Assembly (NCBI GenBank): GCA_963931635.1
Contig: OZ007034.1
Span: forward strand, 1,364,001-1,428,000
Source of the DNA: Caccoplasma sp905210875
GTDB lineage: Bacteria; Bacteroidota; Bacteroidia; Bacteroidales; UBA11471
Direction of reading: 5' to 3'
DNA: 64,000 bases
Position 1 is the stretch's first letter. Every line of letters starts with the position of its first letter. A program made the position numbers and the translations under genes. Under the pieces are notes generated by a model that saw nothing but the letters and a program-made list of their open reading frames with translations, had not been told where the DNA came from and searched no databases. Of the stretch, positions 1 to 8,696 are shown piece after piece.

Positions 1-1169
1 TTCAACTGGCTGCTGCTCTCGGGTGTGGCGCGGTAGTGAACGATGGCGCCGTGGGCGCGGTAGCCGGCAATGGTGGCGAAACTCTCGCCCTTGTAGAGCG
101 GCTGACGGCTGCGGAACTCACGCAGTTTCTCGTCGATGTCGAGCTCGGTGATGCTCTCTTTGCCGATGTGGGTGTCGAGCCAGTAGAGAAATTGTACCAT
201 GGCGGCTCCGTCGCGTACCATGGCTTCGCGGCGCCCCTTCATCTCGGTTTCGTTTTTAAGGCTTTTCAGCCAGGTTATGGGCGATGCCCCTTCACTCTTG
301 GCGTTGGCCGGGAGCAGGCTGGCCAGCCGGAAGTTGGTCCTCACGGGATCAATGAACACCTTCTCGCCGGCAGGTACCTGTGGCAGAAAATCGTATATAT
401 CGTCGTAAGGTCGGGTCTCTATGCCGTTTGCTTGGAGATAGGCCGCCATCTCGTCCGAAATTTTGCATCGGTTCATAAACAGTATGCGGTGTGAGGTGGA
501 GAGGTAGGCAAAGCCCACGGCTACGGGATTATAGGCAACATCATTGCCTCTGATGTTGAGCAGCCAGGCCAGTTCGTCGAGGGCACTCACAAGAATGGCA
601 TTGGCGCCCTGTTTGGCAATGGCGTCCGACACCGCCTGCCACTTCTCGGCAAAACTTCGGCCACTGTATGTGAGCGGGTAGACAAAAGCTTCGCCCGTGG
701 GAACCTCGGGCCGGTCGACCCAGATTTTGTCAAACGGAGCAAAATCGCTTTTGAATGACAATCCTTTCGAGGTGAAGAAGTCGTTCATCTTTTTACCCTC
801 GGCACAGGAGCAGGTCGTGCCGTCGATGGCCACCGTTTCGCCGGCGGGTAGACTCTCGGCCAGCCACTCTTGCAGCGACGGTGTCTCGGGAAGTCCCTCT
901 TTAAACAATGTCAGTCCCGAGGCCTTCAACTCCTCGGTGGCCTGTAAGAAATAGCGTGAATCGGTCCACACCCCGCCCGACGATGCGGTAATGACGGCCG
1001 TACCGGCCGAGCCGGTAAAGCCCGAAATCCAGGCTCTCGATTTCCATCGGTCGACAGGATATTCACTCAGGTGAGGGTCGGCGCTCGGAACGATGAAGGC
1101 GTCGACACCGGCCTCGCGCATGCACTGACGCAGGGCCGCTATGCGGGAAGAATAGTCGGTTGTATTCAT
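1..1169 (-). CDS. pepP: Xaa-Pro aminopeptidase (aminopeptidase P, M24B), C-terminus cut by window edge
   Basis: Read on the minus strand from an ATG at 1167-1169, the frame stays open to base 1, giving 389 residues without a stop, so the C-terminal part lies outside the window. The start has the hallmarks of cytosolic aminopeptidase P: DPHLSEY at residues 31-37, GFTGSAG at 50-56, then WTDSRYFLQA. A later segment, HGAIVHYRATP, is the beginning of the metal-binding M24 'pita-bread' domain. The family removes an N-terminal residue preceding proline using two metal ions (family knowledge); most metal ligands are beyond the edge. Its promoter lies just upstream at 1199-1206. It is the chromosomal gene bordering the mobile element on the left. 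Confidence 0.93.
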   Translation of the reverse strand, partial: MNTTDYSSRIAALRQCMREAGVDAFIVPSADPHLSEYPVDRWKSRAWISGFTGSAGTAVITASSGGVWTDSRYFLQATEELKASGLTLFKEGLPETPSLQEWLAESLPAGETVAIDGTTCSCAEGKKMNDFFTSKGLSFKSDFAPFDKIWVDRPEVPTGEAFVYPLTYSGRSFAEKWQAVSDAIAKQGANAILVSALDELAWLLNIRGNDVAYNPVAVGFAYLSTSHRILFMNRCKISDEMAAYLQANGIETRPYDDIYDFLPQVPAGEKVFIDPVRTNFRLASLLPANAKSEGASPITWLKSLKNETEMKGRREAMVRDGAAMVQFLYWLDTHIGKESITELDIDEKLREFRSRQPLYKGESFATIAGYRAHGAIVHYRATPESSSQL

Positions 1170-1198
1170 ATTATGATATAAGTTGTTTCGTTTAGCAG

Positions 1199-1235
1199 CA
1201 AATATACGAAATATCGTTGGAATAATCGAACAAAA
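1199..1235 (-). promoter_or_regulatory. Promoter of the aminopeptidase gene
   Basis: On the minus strand TATATTTG (1199-1206) matches the Bacteroidota -7 element TAnnTTTG, 29 bases before the pepP ATG. A TTTTG at 1231-1235 could be the -33 element, but the 24-base spacing is longer than the usual 19-21. Confidence 0.6.
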
Positions 1236-1394
1236 GTGGCAGATTAACGCAATAGAAATTGAGATTTAAGCAGTTAGGAGAAAATCAGTGAAGTTGGGCA
1301 GACGACTGAAAAGCGTTCCACGGCGGATTGAAGAAAGAGAACGGTTTCCTATTCGTTACCCGTCAGAAATGCAGATTTAACAGTCTACGTTTTA

Positions 1395-1457
1395 TTTGCG
1401 CCGTTCTGCGTAGGTTTGCTTGTCAAGGTTTAACTCGTTGATTTATAGTTTTGCACT
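1395..1457 (+). promoter_or_regulatory. Repeated upstream block, copy 1 (int promoter)
   Basis: A block of about 63 bases beginning TTTGCGCCGTT and ending in TAGTTTTG (1446-1453, a TAnnTTTG -7 element) recurs with about one base of length difference at 3219-3280 before the helicase gene. Shared parts include TTTGCGCCGTT and the CTTrTCAAkGTTT stretch. The -7 element lies 20 bases before the integrase ATG at 1474. No standard TTTG -33 box sits at 19-21 bases, so the conserved middle may bind an activator (inference). Confidence 0.65.
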
Positions 1458-1473
1458 CAAAAAAATTACGAGT

Positions 1474-2703
1474 ATGACAAGGAGCACATTTCGCGTGCTG
1501 TTCTATGCGAACGGCAGCAAGGAGAAGAACGGAATTGTCCCCATCATGGGACGGGTTACAATCAACGGGACAGTAGCGCAGTTCAGTTGCAAGCGGAGCA
1601 TCGCAAAGGAGCTTTGGGACGCAAAGGGCAACCGTGCCAAAGGCAAGAGCGTGGAAGCGAGGGAGACGAACCTTGCGCTTGACAACATCAAGGCGCAAAT
1701 CATCAAGCACTACCAGCGCATATCCGACCGTGAGGCGTATGTCACGGCGGAAATGGTGCGCAACGCCTATCAGGGCATCGGCTGCGAGTATGAAACGATA
1801 CTCGGCGCATTCGACAAGGAGAACGCCAAGTTCCTGAAACGTGTCGGCAAAGACCGCTGCATGGGGTCTTACCGTGTGATGGTACGTTCAAGGAACTATG
1901 TGGCGGCGTTCATCAAGTCGTTCTACAAGCGCAACGACATGTCCATGTTGGAACTTAGCCCCGACTTCATCAAGGAGTTCTCCGTATTCCTCACAACGGA
2001 GCAAGGGTTGAAGAACGCTTCCGTGTGGCTGGCTTGCATGTGGGTCAAGACGGTCGTTTCACGGGCGCATTACAACGGACTGATACCGAGAAATCCATTT
2101 GCGCAGTTCCGTATCACGCCCAACGTGAAGGAAAGGGAGTATCTTACGGAGGGAGAAATCCGGCAGCTTATCGAACATGAGTTTTCCGATGCTACGCTTG
2201 CTTTCACCCGTGACCTGTTCGTCTTTGCCTGCTTCACCGCACTCAGCTTCGCAGACATCAGGGAACTGACCACGGACGAGATTATGGACGTGAACGGCGA
2301 GAAGTGGATTATCTCCAAACGGCACAAGACAGGTGTACCGTTCCAAGTGAAGCTGTTGGATATTCCGTTGCAAATAATTGGAAAGTACAGACCATTCCAA
2401 AAGGACAATTCGGTTTTCGGCGAAATCAACTATTGGAACGTCTGCAAGAAGCTGAAAAAGGTTATCAGCGAGTGTGGCATAAACAAGCAAATCAGCTTTC
2501 ATTGCTCCCGCCATACGTTCGGCACATTAGCCCTCAGCAAAGGCATGCCGATTGAGAGCGTGAGCCGTGTTTTGGGACACACAAACATCAAGACTACACA
2601 GATTTACGCAAAGATAACCACACAGAAGCTGGGTAACGATTTGACGGCTTTCGGTAACCAACTGAACCAGACTTTCGGCAACATCAAAGTGGCAGGGATA
2701 TGA
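1474..2703 (+). CDS. int: Tyrosine-type site-specific recombinase (integrase)
   Basis: 409 residues from the ATG at 1474. An in-frame TTG at 1420 would add 18 residues but lies upstream of the -7 element at 1446-1453, so it cannot be in the message. The N-terminal arm and SAM-like domains are typical of Bacteroidota element integrases. The catalytic set is complete: R263 in ADIREL, a lysine in SKRHKTG near residue 283, H343-x-x-R346, H369 in the LGH motif, and nucleophile Y378. It should cut and rejoin DNA at the element's attachment sites. Its stop overlaps the next gene by four bases (ATGA), so the two are translationally coupled. The host xerC/D-like gene at 10707 is a different protein. 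Confidence 0.93.
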   Translation: MTRSTFRVLFYANGSKEKNGIVPIMGRVTINGTVAQFSCKRSIAKELWDAKGNRAKGKSVEARETNLALDNIKAQIIKHYQRISDREAYVTAEMVRNAYQGIGCEYETILGAFDKENAKFLKRVGKDRCMGSYRVMVRSRNYVAAFIKSFYKRNDMSMLELSPDFIKEFSVFLTTEQGLKNASVWLACMWVKTVVSRAHYNGLIPRNPFAQFRITPNVKEREYLTEGEIRQLIEHEFSDATLAFTRDLFVFACFTALSFADIRELTTDEIMDVNGEKWIISKRHKTGVPFQVKLLDIPLQIIGKYRPFQKDNSVFGEINYWNVCKKLKKVISECGINKQISFHCSRHTFGTLALSKGMPIESVSRVLGHTNIKTTQIYAKITTQKLGNDLTAFGNQLNQTFGNIKVAGI

Positions 2704-3065
2704 AACGGACAATAATCATGATGGACGAGTGCGGCAGGGTTGCCGTGCCGTCCGATGCCGCCAATTTGTGGATGAACGAAATGGAATTGGTAACGCTGTT
2801 CGGTGTAATTGCCCCGACACTCCGTGCCGCCATCCGAGCCGTGTACAAAAGCGGAGTGTTGAAGCCTTGCGAGACGGAAAGGCGCATCAAAATGTCCAAC
2901 GGCTATTATGCGGACGTGTATGCCCTGCCGATGGTCGTGGCACTTGCTTTCCGTATCAACACGTCCGATGCCGCATGGGTGCGTAATGCCCTTTTAGAAA
3001 GGATGTACTTGCGAAAAGAAAGGCAAGTCCTGTGGTTGTCGTTAAGCAACAGGACATCGTGTTAA
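2700..3065 (+). CDS. Small RhuM-like putative DNA-binding protein
   Basis: 121 residues, starting inside the integrase stop codon. No signal peptide or membrane segment is visible. Residues about 27-50 (MELVTLFGVIAPTLRAAIR) look like a helix-turn-helix, and the following YYADVYALPMVVALAFRINT resembles the part of RhuM/virulence-RhuM proteins where a tyrosine-x-leucine stretch is followed by an 'AxxxRVNS' segment. This likeness is from memory and is an inference. Coupling to int suggests a role in controlling integration or excision, comparable to an excisionase or repressor. A strong terminator follows at 3119. The last dozen residues look atypical and may reflect a frameshifted tail. Confidence 0.6.
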   Translation: MKRTIIMMDECGRVAVPSDAANLWMNEMELVTLFGVIAPTLRAAIRAVYKSGVLKPCETERRIKMSNGYYADVYALPMVVALAFRINTSDAAWVRNALLERMYLRKERQVLWLSLSNRTSC

Positions 3066-3118
3066 TGTTAGAGAGATTGTCGTGCGTCAGCACAACAGTT
3101 CAGGTACACAACATCATC

Positions 3119-3157
3119 AGCCCGAAGAAGTGCGATTTTGCTTCTTCGGGCTTTTTC
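3119..3157 (+). terminator. Rho-independent terminator after int operon
   Basis: AGCCCGAAGAAG at 3119-3130 pairs perfectly with CTTCTTCGGGCT at 3141-3152 around a 10-base loop and is followed by a T-rich tract. It closes the int/RhuM-like operon. Confidence 0.9.
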
Positions 3158-3218
3158 TTTTCGCCTTTTAATGGCTGGCATTACCCGTTCCGCCACATTT
3201 TCTTGTTTATCGGTTTCT

Positions 3219-3280
3219 TTTGCGCCGTTTCGCATAGTCTTACTTATCAATGTTTTAGCCGCCTGCCGTAGCTTTGCAAC
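3219..3280 (+). promoter_or_regulatory. Repeated upstream block, copy 2 (helicase promoter)
   Basis: Second copy of the block at 1395-1457. It starts TTTGCGCCGTT, carries TACTTATCAATGTTTTAG in the middle and ends with the -7 element TAGCTTTG at 3269-3276, 60 bases before the helicase ATG. Sharing it with int suggests that integration/excision and element replication are switched on together. Confidence 0.65.
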
Positions 3281-3336
3281 CATGTTTAATCCGCTTGCCG
3301 ACAAGGTGTCGGCGGCACTAAAACCAAGTAAAGCCA

Positions 3337-4530
3337 ATGACTGAAAAAGAAGAATTCATCCGAGTAGGCACAACGCTCTACAAGATTGTGAACCAGCCCC
3401 GCATTGACGGCGGCTATGTGAGGAAGCGCATCGCATGGAACTCTGAGACCTTGCGGCAGGACTACGGCAAGGATTATATGGCTGGCATCCCAAAGTATGA
3501 CGGCTTCTGTACCGTACCCGACCATGTGGGATACAAGCCCGTAGTCGGCAAGTTCCTCAACCTCTACGAGCCGATAAACCATGTTCCCGTGCAGGGCGAC
3601 TTCCCCTGCATCCGCTCGTTGGTGGAACACATCTTCGGCGAACAGTACGAGTTGGGCATGGACTATTTGCAGTTGCTCTACCTCTATCCCGTTCAGAAAC
3701 TGCCCATCCTCCTGCTCGTGTCCGAAGAGAGGAATACGGGCAAAAGCACGTTCCTGAACTTCCTGAAAGCCGTATTCCAAAACAACGTGACTTTCAACAC
3801 CAACGAGGACTTCCGCAGCCAGTTCAATTCCGACTGGGCGGGCAAGTTGCTCATCATGGTGGACGAGGTGCTGCTCAACCGCCGTGAGGACAGCGAGAGG
3901 TTGAAGAACCTAAGCACCACGCTTTCCTACAAGGTGGAGGCGAAAGGCAAAGACCGTGACGAGATAGGCTTCTTCGCCAAGTTCGTGCTTTGCTCCAACA
4001 ACGAACACCTGCCCGTCATCATTGACGCTGGGGAAACACGATATTGGGTACGGAAGATTGTTCCGTTACGGAATGACGATACCGACTTCCTGCAAAAACT
4101 GAAAGCGGAGATACCCGCTTTTCTCCATTTCCTGCAACACAGACAGCCATCCACCAAGAAGGAAAGCCGTATGTGGTTCAATCCGAAGCTGCTGGAGACG
4201 GATGCCCTGCGGAAGATTATTCGAAGCAACCGTAACCGTTTGGAGATAGAGATGGGAGAACTGTTGCTCGACATCATGGCAAGCGTGAATGTTGAGTCTG
4301 TTTCTTTTTGCCTCAATGACATCATCCCGTTGCTTGTCTGCTCACAAGTCAAGGTGGAGAAGTCACAGGTTCGGAAAGTGGTGCAGGAGTGTTGGAAGCT
4401 GGCTCCTGCATCCAATTCGCTTTCCTACACCACCTACCAATACGACTACAACCGCGAGTGCCGTTACTCACCCGTAAGGAGGATTGGACGCTACTATACG
4501 GTAAGTAAGGAACAGTTGGAAACACTCTGA
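3337..4530 (+). CDS. SF3-type primase-helicase (VapE/DUF5906-like) of the element
   Basis: 397 residues. The Walker A is S129-E-E-R-N-T-G-K136-S-T and the Walker B is LLIMVDE with D176-E177. A sensor-1-like VLCSNN lies near residues 217-222. This ExxNTGKST/superfamily-3 pattern is that of phage and plasmid helicases paired with primases (D5, VapE, DUF5906 families). No primase active site is visible in the first 120 residues. It probably unwinds or replicates the excised circle (inference). It has its own copy of the repeated promoter block and sits upstream of the candidate oriT and relaxase. The start follows a clear -7 element and the frame begins cleanly with MTEKEEF. Confidence 0.8.
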   Translation: MTEKEEFIRVGTTLYKIVNQPRIDGGYVRKRIAWNSETLRQDYGKDYMAGIPKYDGFCTVPDHVGYKPVVGKFLNLYEPINHVPVQGDFPCIRSLVEHIFGEQYELGMDYLQLLYLYPVQKLPILLLVSEERNTGKSTFLNFLKAVFQNNVTFNTNEDFRSQFNSDWAGKLLIMVDEVLLNRREDSERLKNLSTTLSYKVEAKGKDRDEIGFFAKFVLCSNNEHLPVIIDAGETRYWVRKIVPLRNDDTDFLQKLKAEIPAFLHFLQHRQPSTKKESRMWFNPKLLETDALRKIIRSNRNRLEIEMGELLLDIMASVNVESVSFCLNDIIPLLVCSQVKVEKSQVRKVVQECWKLAPASNSLSYTTYQYDYNRECRYSPVRRIGRYYTVSKEQLETL

Positions 4531-4542
4531 TATTTTGATGAA

Positions 4543-4950
4543 ATGATGAAAGCATATATAAACATAAAGAATGACAGCGACTTACATTCTCATCAAACGC
4601 TCAACAAAAGGATTTGGCTGATGAAAAGAGAAAGCGGATGCAGCCCCACACATCATTTTTCTTTTGGCGAGCGGTTTGATGAAACGCCGATGAAAGGATA
4701 TTGCAATGTATGTCAATGTGTTAGGATGTCCAATCATCAATTCATCGGATTTTCACTCCTCAACAAGTCCGTAGGGAAAGCAATAGAGGTGAACACTGCC
4801 ATCCGCAGGCTGGTCGGACGGACTTCCGGTCTGCCGACCGACAAGGAAAAGCCTACATCGTGGCAAAAAGAAAAAGGCAACCAATGTCCGCCGACATCAC
4901 CGCCGACACCACCGCAGGCTTTTGGGGGACAAAAAGCCATAGCTCATTAG
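4543..4950 (+). CDS. Hypothetical protein, doubtful
   Basis: An open frame of 135 residues 12 bases after the helicase gene. I recognise no family. The first part (MKAYINIKNDSDL) could be real, but the C-terminal third is low-complexity (CPPTSPPTPPQ) and its stop codon lies inside the left arm of the inverted repeat at 4942. That suggests the second half may be non-coding DNA leading into oriT. The 577 bases from 4531 to 5107 contain otherwise only this frame and the inverted repeat. Confidence 0.3.
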   Translation: MMKAYINIKNDSDLHSHQTLNKRIWLMKRESGCSPTHHFSFGERFDETPMKGYCNVCQCVRMSNHQFIGFSLLNKSVGKAIEVNTAIRRLVGRTSGLPTDKEKPTSWQKEKGNQCPPTSPPTPPQAFGGQKAIAH

Positions 4951-5002
4951 GGCGTTTTCTTCACGCACCACTGACGCTAATGCTAAAAACGCCCCAATGA
5001 GC
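4942..5002. other. Candidate origin of transfer (oriT): 17-base inverted repeat
   Basis: GCTCATTAGGGCGTTTT at 4942-4958 and AAAACGCCCCAATGAGC at 4986-5002 are inverted copies with 16 of 17 positions matching, separated by 27 bases. It lies about 105 bases before the relaxase gene, where MobV-family oriT sites usually occur (established for the family). No T-run follows, so a transcription terminator is less likely. The nick site cannot be named from sequence alone. Confidence 0.55.
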
Positions 5003-5107
5003 CAGCGGGATTGCACCCCTCTGGACACCCCCGCTTGCCCCGTGCGGCTATGACCGCAGGCAGGCGGACACCGACAAACAAGTTTGCATAACCTCTAAAA
5101 ACAAGAA

Positions 5108-6484
5108 ATGAACATGGGATATATCAGCATCCAAATCAACAAGGCGAAAGGGTCGGCTGACACGGGCGCATCCGACCACATAGAACGCAAGACCACACCC
5201 AAGAACGCAGACCCCACACGCACCCACCTCAACCGTGAACTGGTGGAGTTTCCCGATGGCGTAGCAGACCGCACCGAGGCGATAAGCCACCGCATCCGCA
5301 CGGCAGGCATCAGGCGGAAGATAACGTCCGACCAAGTGAGGGCAATCCGCATCGTGCTTTCGGGTACACACGAGGACATGGTAAGAGTGCAGGACGAGGG
5401 CAGACTATCCGAATGGTGCGATGACAACCTCCAATGGCTGCACCGCACATTCGGAAAGGAGAACACCGTATCGGCAGTGCTGCACATGGACGAGCACACA
5501 CCGCACATCCATGCCACGGTAGTGCCGATAGTGACGGGCGAACGCAGGAAGGCGAGGAGGAAGCAGGCGGAGGGCAAACGCACCTACCGCAAGAAAGCCA
5601 ACGCCGTGCGTTTGTGTGCCGATGACCTCATGAGCCGTGAACGGCTTGTTGCCTACCACGACAGCTATGCCGCAGCGATGGCGAAGTACGGCTTGCAGCG
5701 TGGCATACGGGGTTCGGAGGCACGGCACACCACCACCGCCCAATACTACCGTGACCTGAAACGGCAGACGGGAGAGCTTGAAACCAATGTTCGGCAGTTG
5801 CAGACCGAACAGCAACAAGCGGAACGGCAGCTTGACGAAGTGCGGAAGGAAATCAAGTCGGAGAAGCTGGAAGCCGCCAAGACCGAGGCGAAAGCGGCAC
5901 TCGTGGCAAAGGTCGGTTCTCTTTTGGGCAGCGGAAAGCTGAAAGAACTGGAAGCCGACAACCGCACCCTGCAAGGTGAGGTTGCCGCCCGTGACGAAAG
6001 CATCGAACTGTTGCAACGGCAGATGCAGCGTCAGCAGGAGGAACACCAACGGCAAGTGATGGAACTGCAAGCCAAGCACCGCAGGGAGATGTCGGACAAG
6101 GAAGCGGAACACCAAAAGGAAGTGTCATTCCTGAAATCCATCATCCAAAAAGCCCAAAAGTGGTTTCCGCTGTTCCAAGAACTGGTGTACATGGAGAGGT
6201 TCTGCCTTAAAGTCGGCTTCAACGAACGGCAGACCGCCACGCTCATCAGCGGTAAGCCGTTGTTCTACGAGGGCGAACTCTACTCGGAGGAACACAAGCG
6301 AAAGTTCACGACCGAAAGGGCGGGCTTCCAAGTGGTGAAAGACCCGAAAGACAGGTCTAAACTCGCACTTGCCATCAACGGGCAAGTGATAGGGGAATGG
6401 TTCAAGGAGCAGTTTGACAGGCTGTTTTCATCCATTCGAAGGACGGTTACACCGCCTCGTAAAAGCAAAGGCTTGGGATTATAA
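5108..6484 (+). CDS. mobV: MobV (Pre/Mob) family relaxase
   Basis: 458 residues from ATG 5108; an ATG two codons on (5114, MGYISIQINKAKG) matches the usual family start equally well. The N-terminus with HIERK and NxxL motifs and the metal-binding motif H126-M-D-E-H-T-P-H133-I-H135 are the signature of MOBV relaxases. These nick oriT and lead the strand into a recipient. Residues about 210-345 form a long, charged, Glu/Gln/Arg-rich coiled coil, common in this family. The candidate oriT lies directly upstream. There is no coupling protein or mating-pore gene nearby, so it must borrow these from another element. The rest of its transcript runs into an AT-rich gap before mcrB. Confidence 0.92.
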   Translation: MNMGYISIQINKAKGSADTGASDHIERKTTPKNADPTRTHLNRELVEFPDGVADRTEAISHRIRTAGIRRKITSDQVRAIRIVLSGTHEDMVRVQDEGRLSEWCDDNLQWLHRTFGKENTVSAVLHMDEHTPHIHATVVPIVTGERRKARRKQAEGKRTYRKKANAVRLCADDLMSRERLVAYHDSYAAAMAKYGLQRGIRGSEARHTTTAQYYRDLKRQTGELETNVRQLQTEQQQAERQLDEVRKEIKSEKLEAAKTEAKAALVAKVGSLLGSGKLKELEADNRTLQGEVAARDESIELLQRQMQRQQEEHQRQVMELQAKHRREMSDKEAEHQKEVSFLKSIIQKAQKWFPLFQELVYMERFCLKVGFNERQTATLISGKPLFYEGELYSEEHKRKFTTERAGFQVVKDPKDRSKLALAINGQVIGEWFKEQFDRLFSSIRRTVTPPRKSKGLGL

Positions 6485-6590
6485 ACAATGCCAACGGAAG
6501 GATAGCAAGTTTGTGTTTTGGGCAGACCAAAACTATTTTATAAGTTCCAATGAGATTGTATCATTTTTAATTAAAATTGGCTCACAAGTA

Positions 6591-6620
6591 TTTGATAGTC
6601 ATAGAATAATTGTAAATTTG
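6591..6620 (+). promoter_or_regulatory. Promoter of mcrBC
   Basis: TTTG at 6591-6594 and TAAATTTG at 6613-6620 are 18 bases apart, 18 bases before the mcrB ATG at 6639. This gives the restriction genes transcription independent of the relaxase, and it fixes the mcrB start downstream of 6627. Confidence 0.75.
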
Positions 6621-6638
6621 CACAATAAAGATATAAAC

Positions 6639-8696
6639 ATGGAAAGAACAGATTTCATTGAAAATAGAACCGATGTTATAAAAAACATATATACTCTTTA
6701 CTCTTATCTCAGAAGTAATTCGGAAGAAGAAAGGGATTGGGCATTGAACAGATTTAAACAAGGCAAATGGTATATAGTTGAACCATTTGGAAATATGCTG
6801 TTTTTTGCTCCAAGCCGTTTTGTCGGGTATAAGAACAATAATATAGCCAAGCATACAGAAAATCATGGAGATGGTACACAAACTAATGAATATTTTCGTA
6901 GGAATAAATTGTATAAAATATCAGAGAATGAGTTTTTGAGTAAGCAATTCAAGAATTTTATGCTTTCAATTGGCATCAAAAAAGAATCTGCTCAGTTTTT
7001 TATCCCTTATAATCAAGACATATCAGATTTGCAATCTGACCACAAATGTTATTTCATTTGTCCTACCCATTGCAGTGGACAGAAAGAGGATGCATGGAAA
7101 AGTTTTTTTAAGAAAGGAATCATGGCGATAGGATGGAATGATACAGATTATTCTAACTACACTTTGGAAGAAATAACAAAAGAATATGTGGATGATGCTA
7201 AAGCCATTACGGCTTTTACTTTAATAAAGCAAATTAAAGAGGGGGACATTATCTGTTGCACGAATAACGCATACGGCCTTTGGGGCATAGGAATAGCGAC
7301 ATCTTCTTACCGATTTAAAGAAAATATTCATAAAGCAGGAGTTGATGATGATGGTGAGGAAACTTATTACTCTCATTATATTAATGTTGCATGGATTTGT
7401 TTTAAAGAGCAAGGATTTATACCTACGTCCGACTTGCATATTCATGCTCCAGAAAAAATGTGGCAGCCCTATGGTACACTGACACAAAAAGATATACCAC
7501 AATATATTACTGATTATATACTAAAAGCAAATCATACAGATATGGAAACAACAAATAGGTGCAATGAATATATAGCTTTATTGGAGGCAAATAAGAATCT
7601 TATTCTGACTGGTGCGCCAGGCACAGGAAAAACTTATTTGGCACGTGAGATTGTTACAGCTATGGGAGCGAAATATGAGTTCGTGCAGTTTCATCCGTCG
7701 TATGATTATACAGATTTTGTTGAAGGTTTAAGGCCGACACCGCTCGATAGCAGAGGAAATATAGGATTTGAGCGGAAAGACGGGGTGCTTAAGGAGTTTT
7801 GTAAAAGGGCGATAAAAAGAAATGGAAGCTGTGATTACGCATCAATGCTACAACAATTCAAAAAGGACTTAAGAAACTCAACGATAGAACTGAAAAGTTT
7901 CAGAAGTGATACGATAATTAAAGTTTCTATTAATGATAATGGAGTCATTTCAGTTCCTGAAAAATCAAATTGGGTCGCTTCTGATGATAAAATGATAAAT
8001 TATTTAAAAACAAGAAAATGTCATTCCAATGATACATATACAAAAACAATCGGAGATTATATTCTTGAAAAATACAAGAAAGAAGAAGATATCTTGAACT
8101 ATGTCTTTATCATCGATGAAATAAACCGTGGTGAAATCTCCAAGATATTCGGAGAGCTGTTCTTCAGTATAGACCCTGGCTATCGAGGTGAAAAAGGACG
8201 GGTTAAAACTCAATATCAAAACATGATAACCAATGAGGATGACCCGTTCTATGAAGGCTTTTATGTTCCGGAAAACGTCTATATCATCGGGACAATGAAT
8301 GATATTGACCGGAGTGTGGAAAGTATGGATTTCGCCATGCGCCGCCGCTTTGCATGGAAAGAAATAAAGGCAAACGAGAATACTGGCATGCTGGATAGTT
8401 TTGGAGAATTGAAAGATGAAATTGTAAGCAAGATGAATCGCCTGAACAACGCCATTTGGAACGAAGAAACCAATGAAGGTATTGAAGGGCTTAGCGCAGC
8501 TTATCATATTGGAGGTGCCTACTTCAAAAAAATGGAACTATACGACTATAAAAATAATTTACCGGAAGCTTATCGGCAATTATGGGAAAACCATTTGCGA
8601 GGCGTGCTTTTTGAATACCTGAGAGGGTCATTCAATGCGACTGATAACCTGAAAAAATTGGAAGAAGTGTATTATTCGGAAGGTGTATACGAATGA
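6639..8696 (+). CDS. mcrB: McrB-type AAA+ GTPase with N-terminal EVE-like domain
   Basis: 685 residues from ATG 6639; the frame is open further upstream, but the promoter at 6591-6620 excludes that. Residues about 1-130 are unassigned. Residues about 133-285 (CYFICPTH, then AWKSFFKKGIMAIGW, then GDIICC) resemble an EVE/PUA-like module that reads modified cytosine (inference from pattern). The AAA+ domain has Walker A GAPGTGKT near 324-331, the McrB-typical Walker B FIIDEINRGEISKIFGE near 489-505, sensor IIGTMNDIDRS near 549, and RRRF near 568. It is the motor and recognition subunit of a type IV restriction system that cuts DNA with modified bases. It overlaps mcrC by four bases. Its AT-rich composition differs from the relaxase gene, suggesting separate acquisition. 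Confidence 0.9.
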   Translation: MERTDFIENRTDVIKNIYTLYSYLRSNSEEERDWALNRFKQGKWYIVEPFGNMLFFAPSRFVGYKNNNIAKHTENHGDGTQTNEYFRRNKLYKISENEFLSKQFKNFMLSIGIKKESAQFFIPYNQDISDLQSDHKCYFICPTHCSGQKEDAWKSFFKKGIMAIGWNDTDYSNYTLEEITKEYVDDAKAITAFTLIKQIKEGDIICCTNNAYGLWGIGIATSSYRFKENIHKAGVDDDGEETYYSHYINVAWICFKEQGFIPTSDLHIHAPEKMWQPYGTLTQKDIPQYITDYILKANHTDMETTNRCNEYIALLEANKNLILTGAPGTGKTYLAREIVTAMGAKYEFVQFHPSYDYTDFVEGLRPTPLDSRGNIGFERKDGVLKEFCKRAIKRNGSCDYASMLQQFKKDLRNSTIELKSFRSDTIIKVSINDNGVISVPEKSNWVASDDKMINYLKTRKCHSNDTYTKTIGDYILEKYKKEEDILNYVFIIDEINRGEISKIFGELFFSIDPGYRGEKGRVKTQYQNMITNEDDPFYEGFYVPENVYIIGTMNDIDRSVESMDFAMRRRFAWKEIKANENTGMLDSFGELKDEIVSKMNRLNNAIWNEETNEGIEGLSAAYHIGGAYFKKMELYDYKNNLPEAYRQLWENHLRGVLFEYLRGSFNATDNLKKLEEVYYSEGVYE

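Noticed and set aside
1420..1473. TTG start giving an integrase 18 residues longer
   Set aside because: The region lies upstream of the -7 element at 1446-1453, so it would not be transcribed; the ATG at 1474 is used.
3068..3337. 89-codon minus-strand frame between the RhuM-like gene and the helicase
   Set aside because: It runs through a strong terminator and the repeated promoter block, so it is not a gene.
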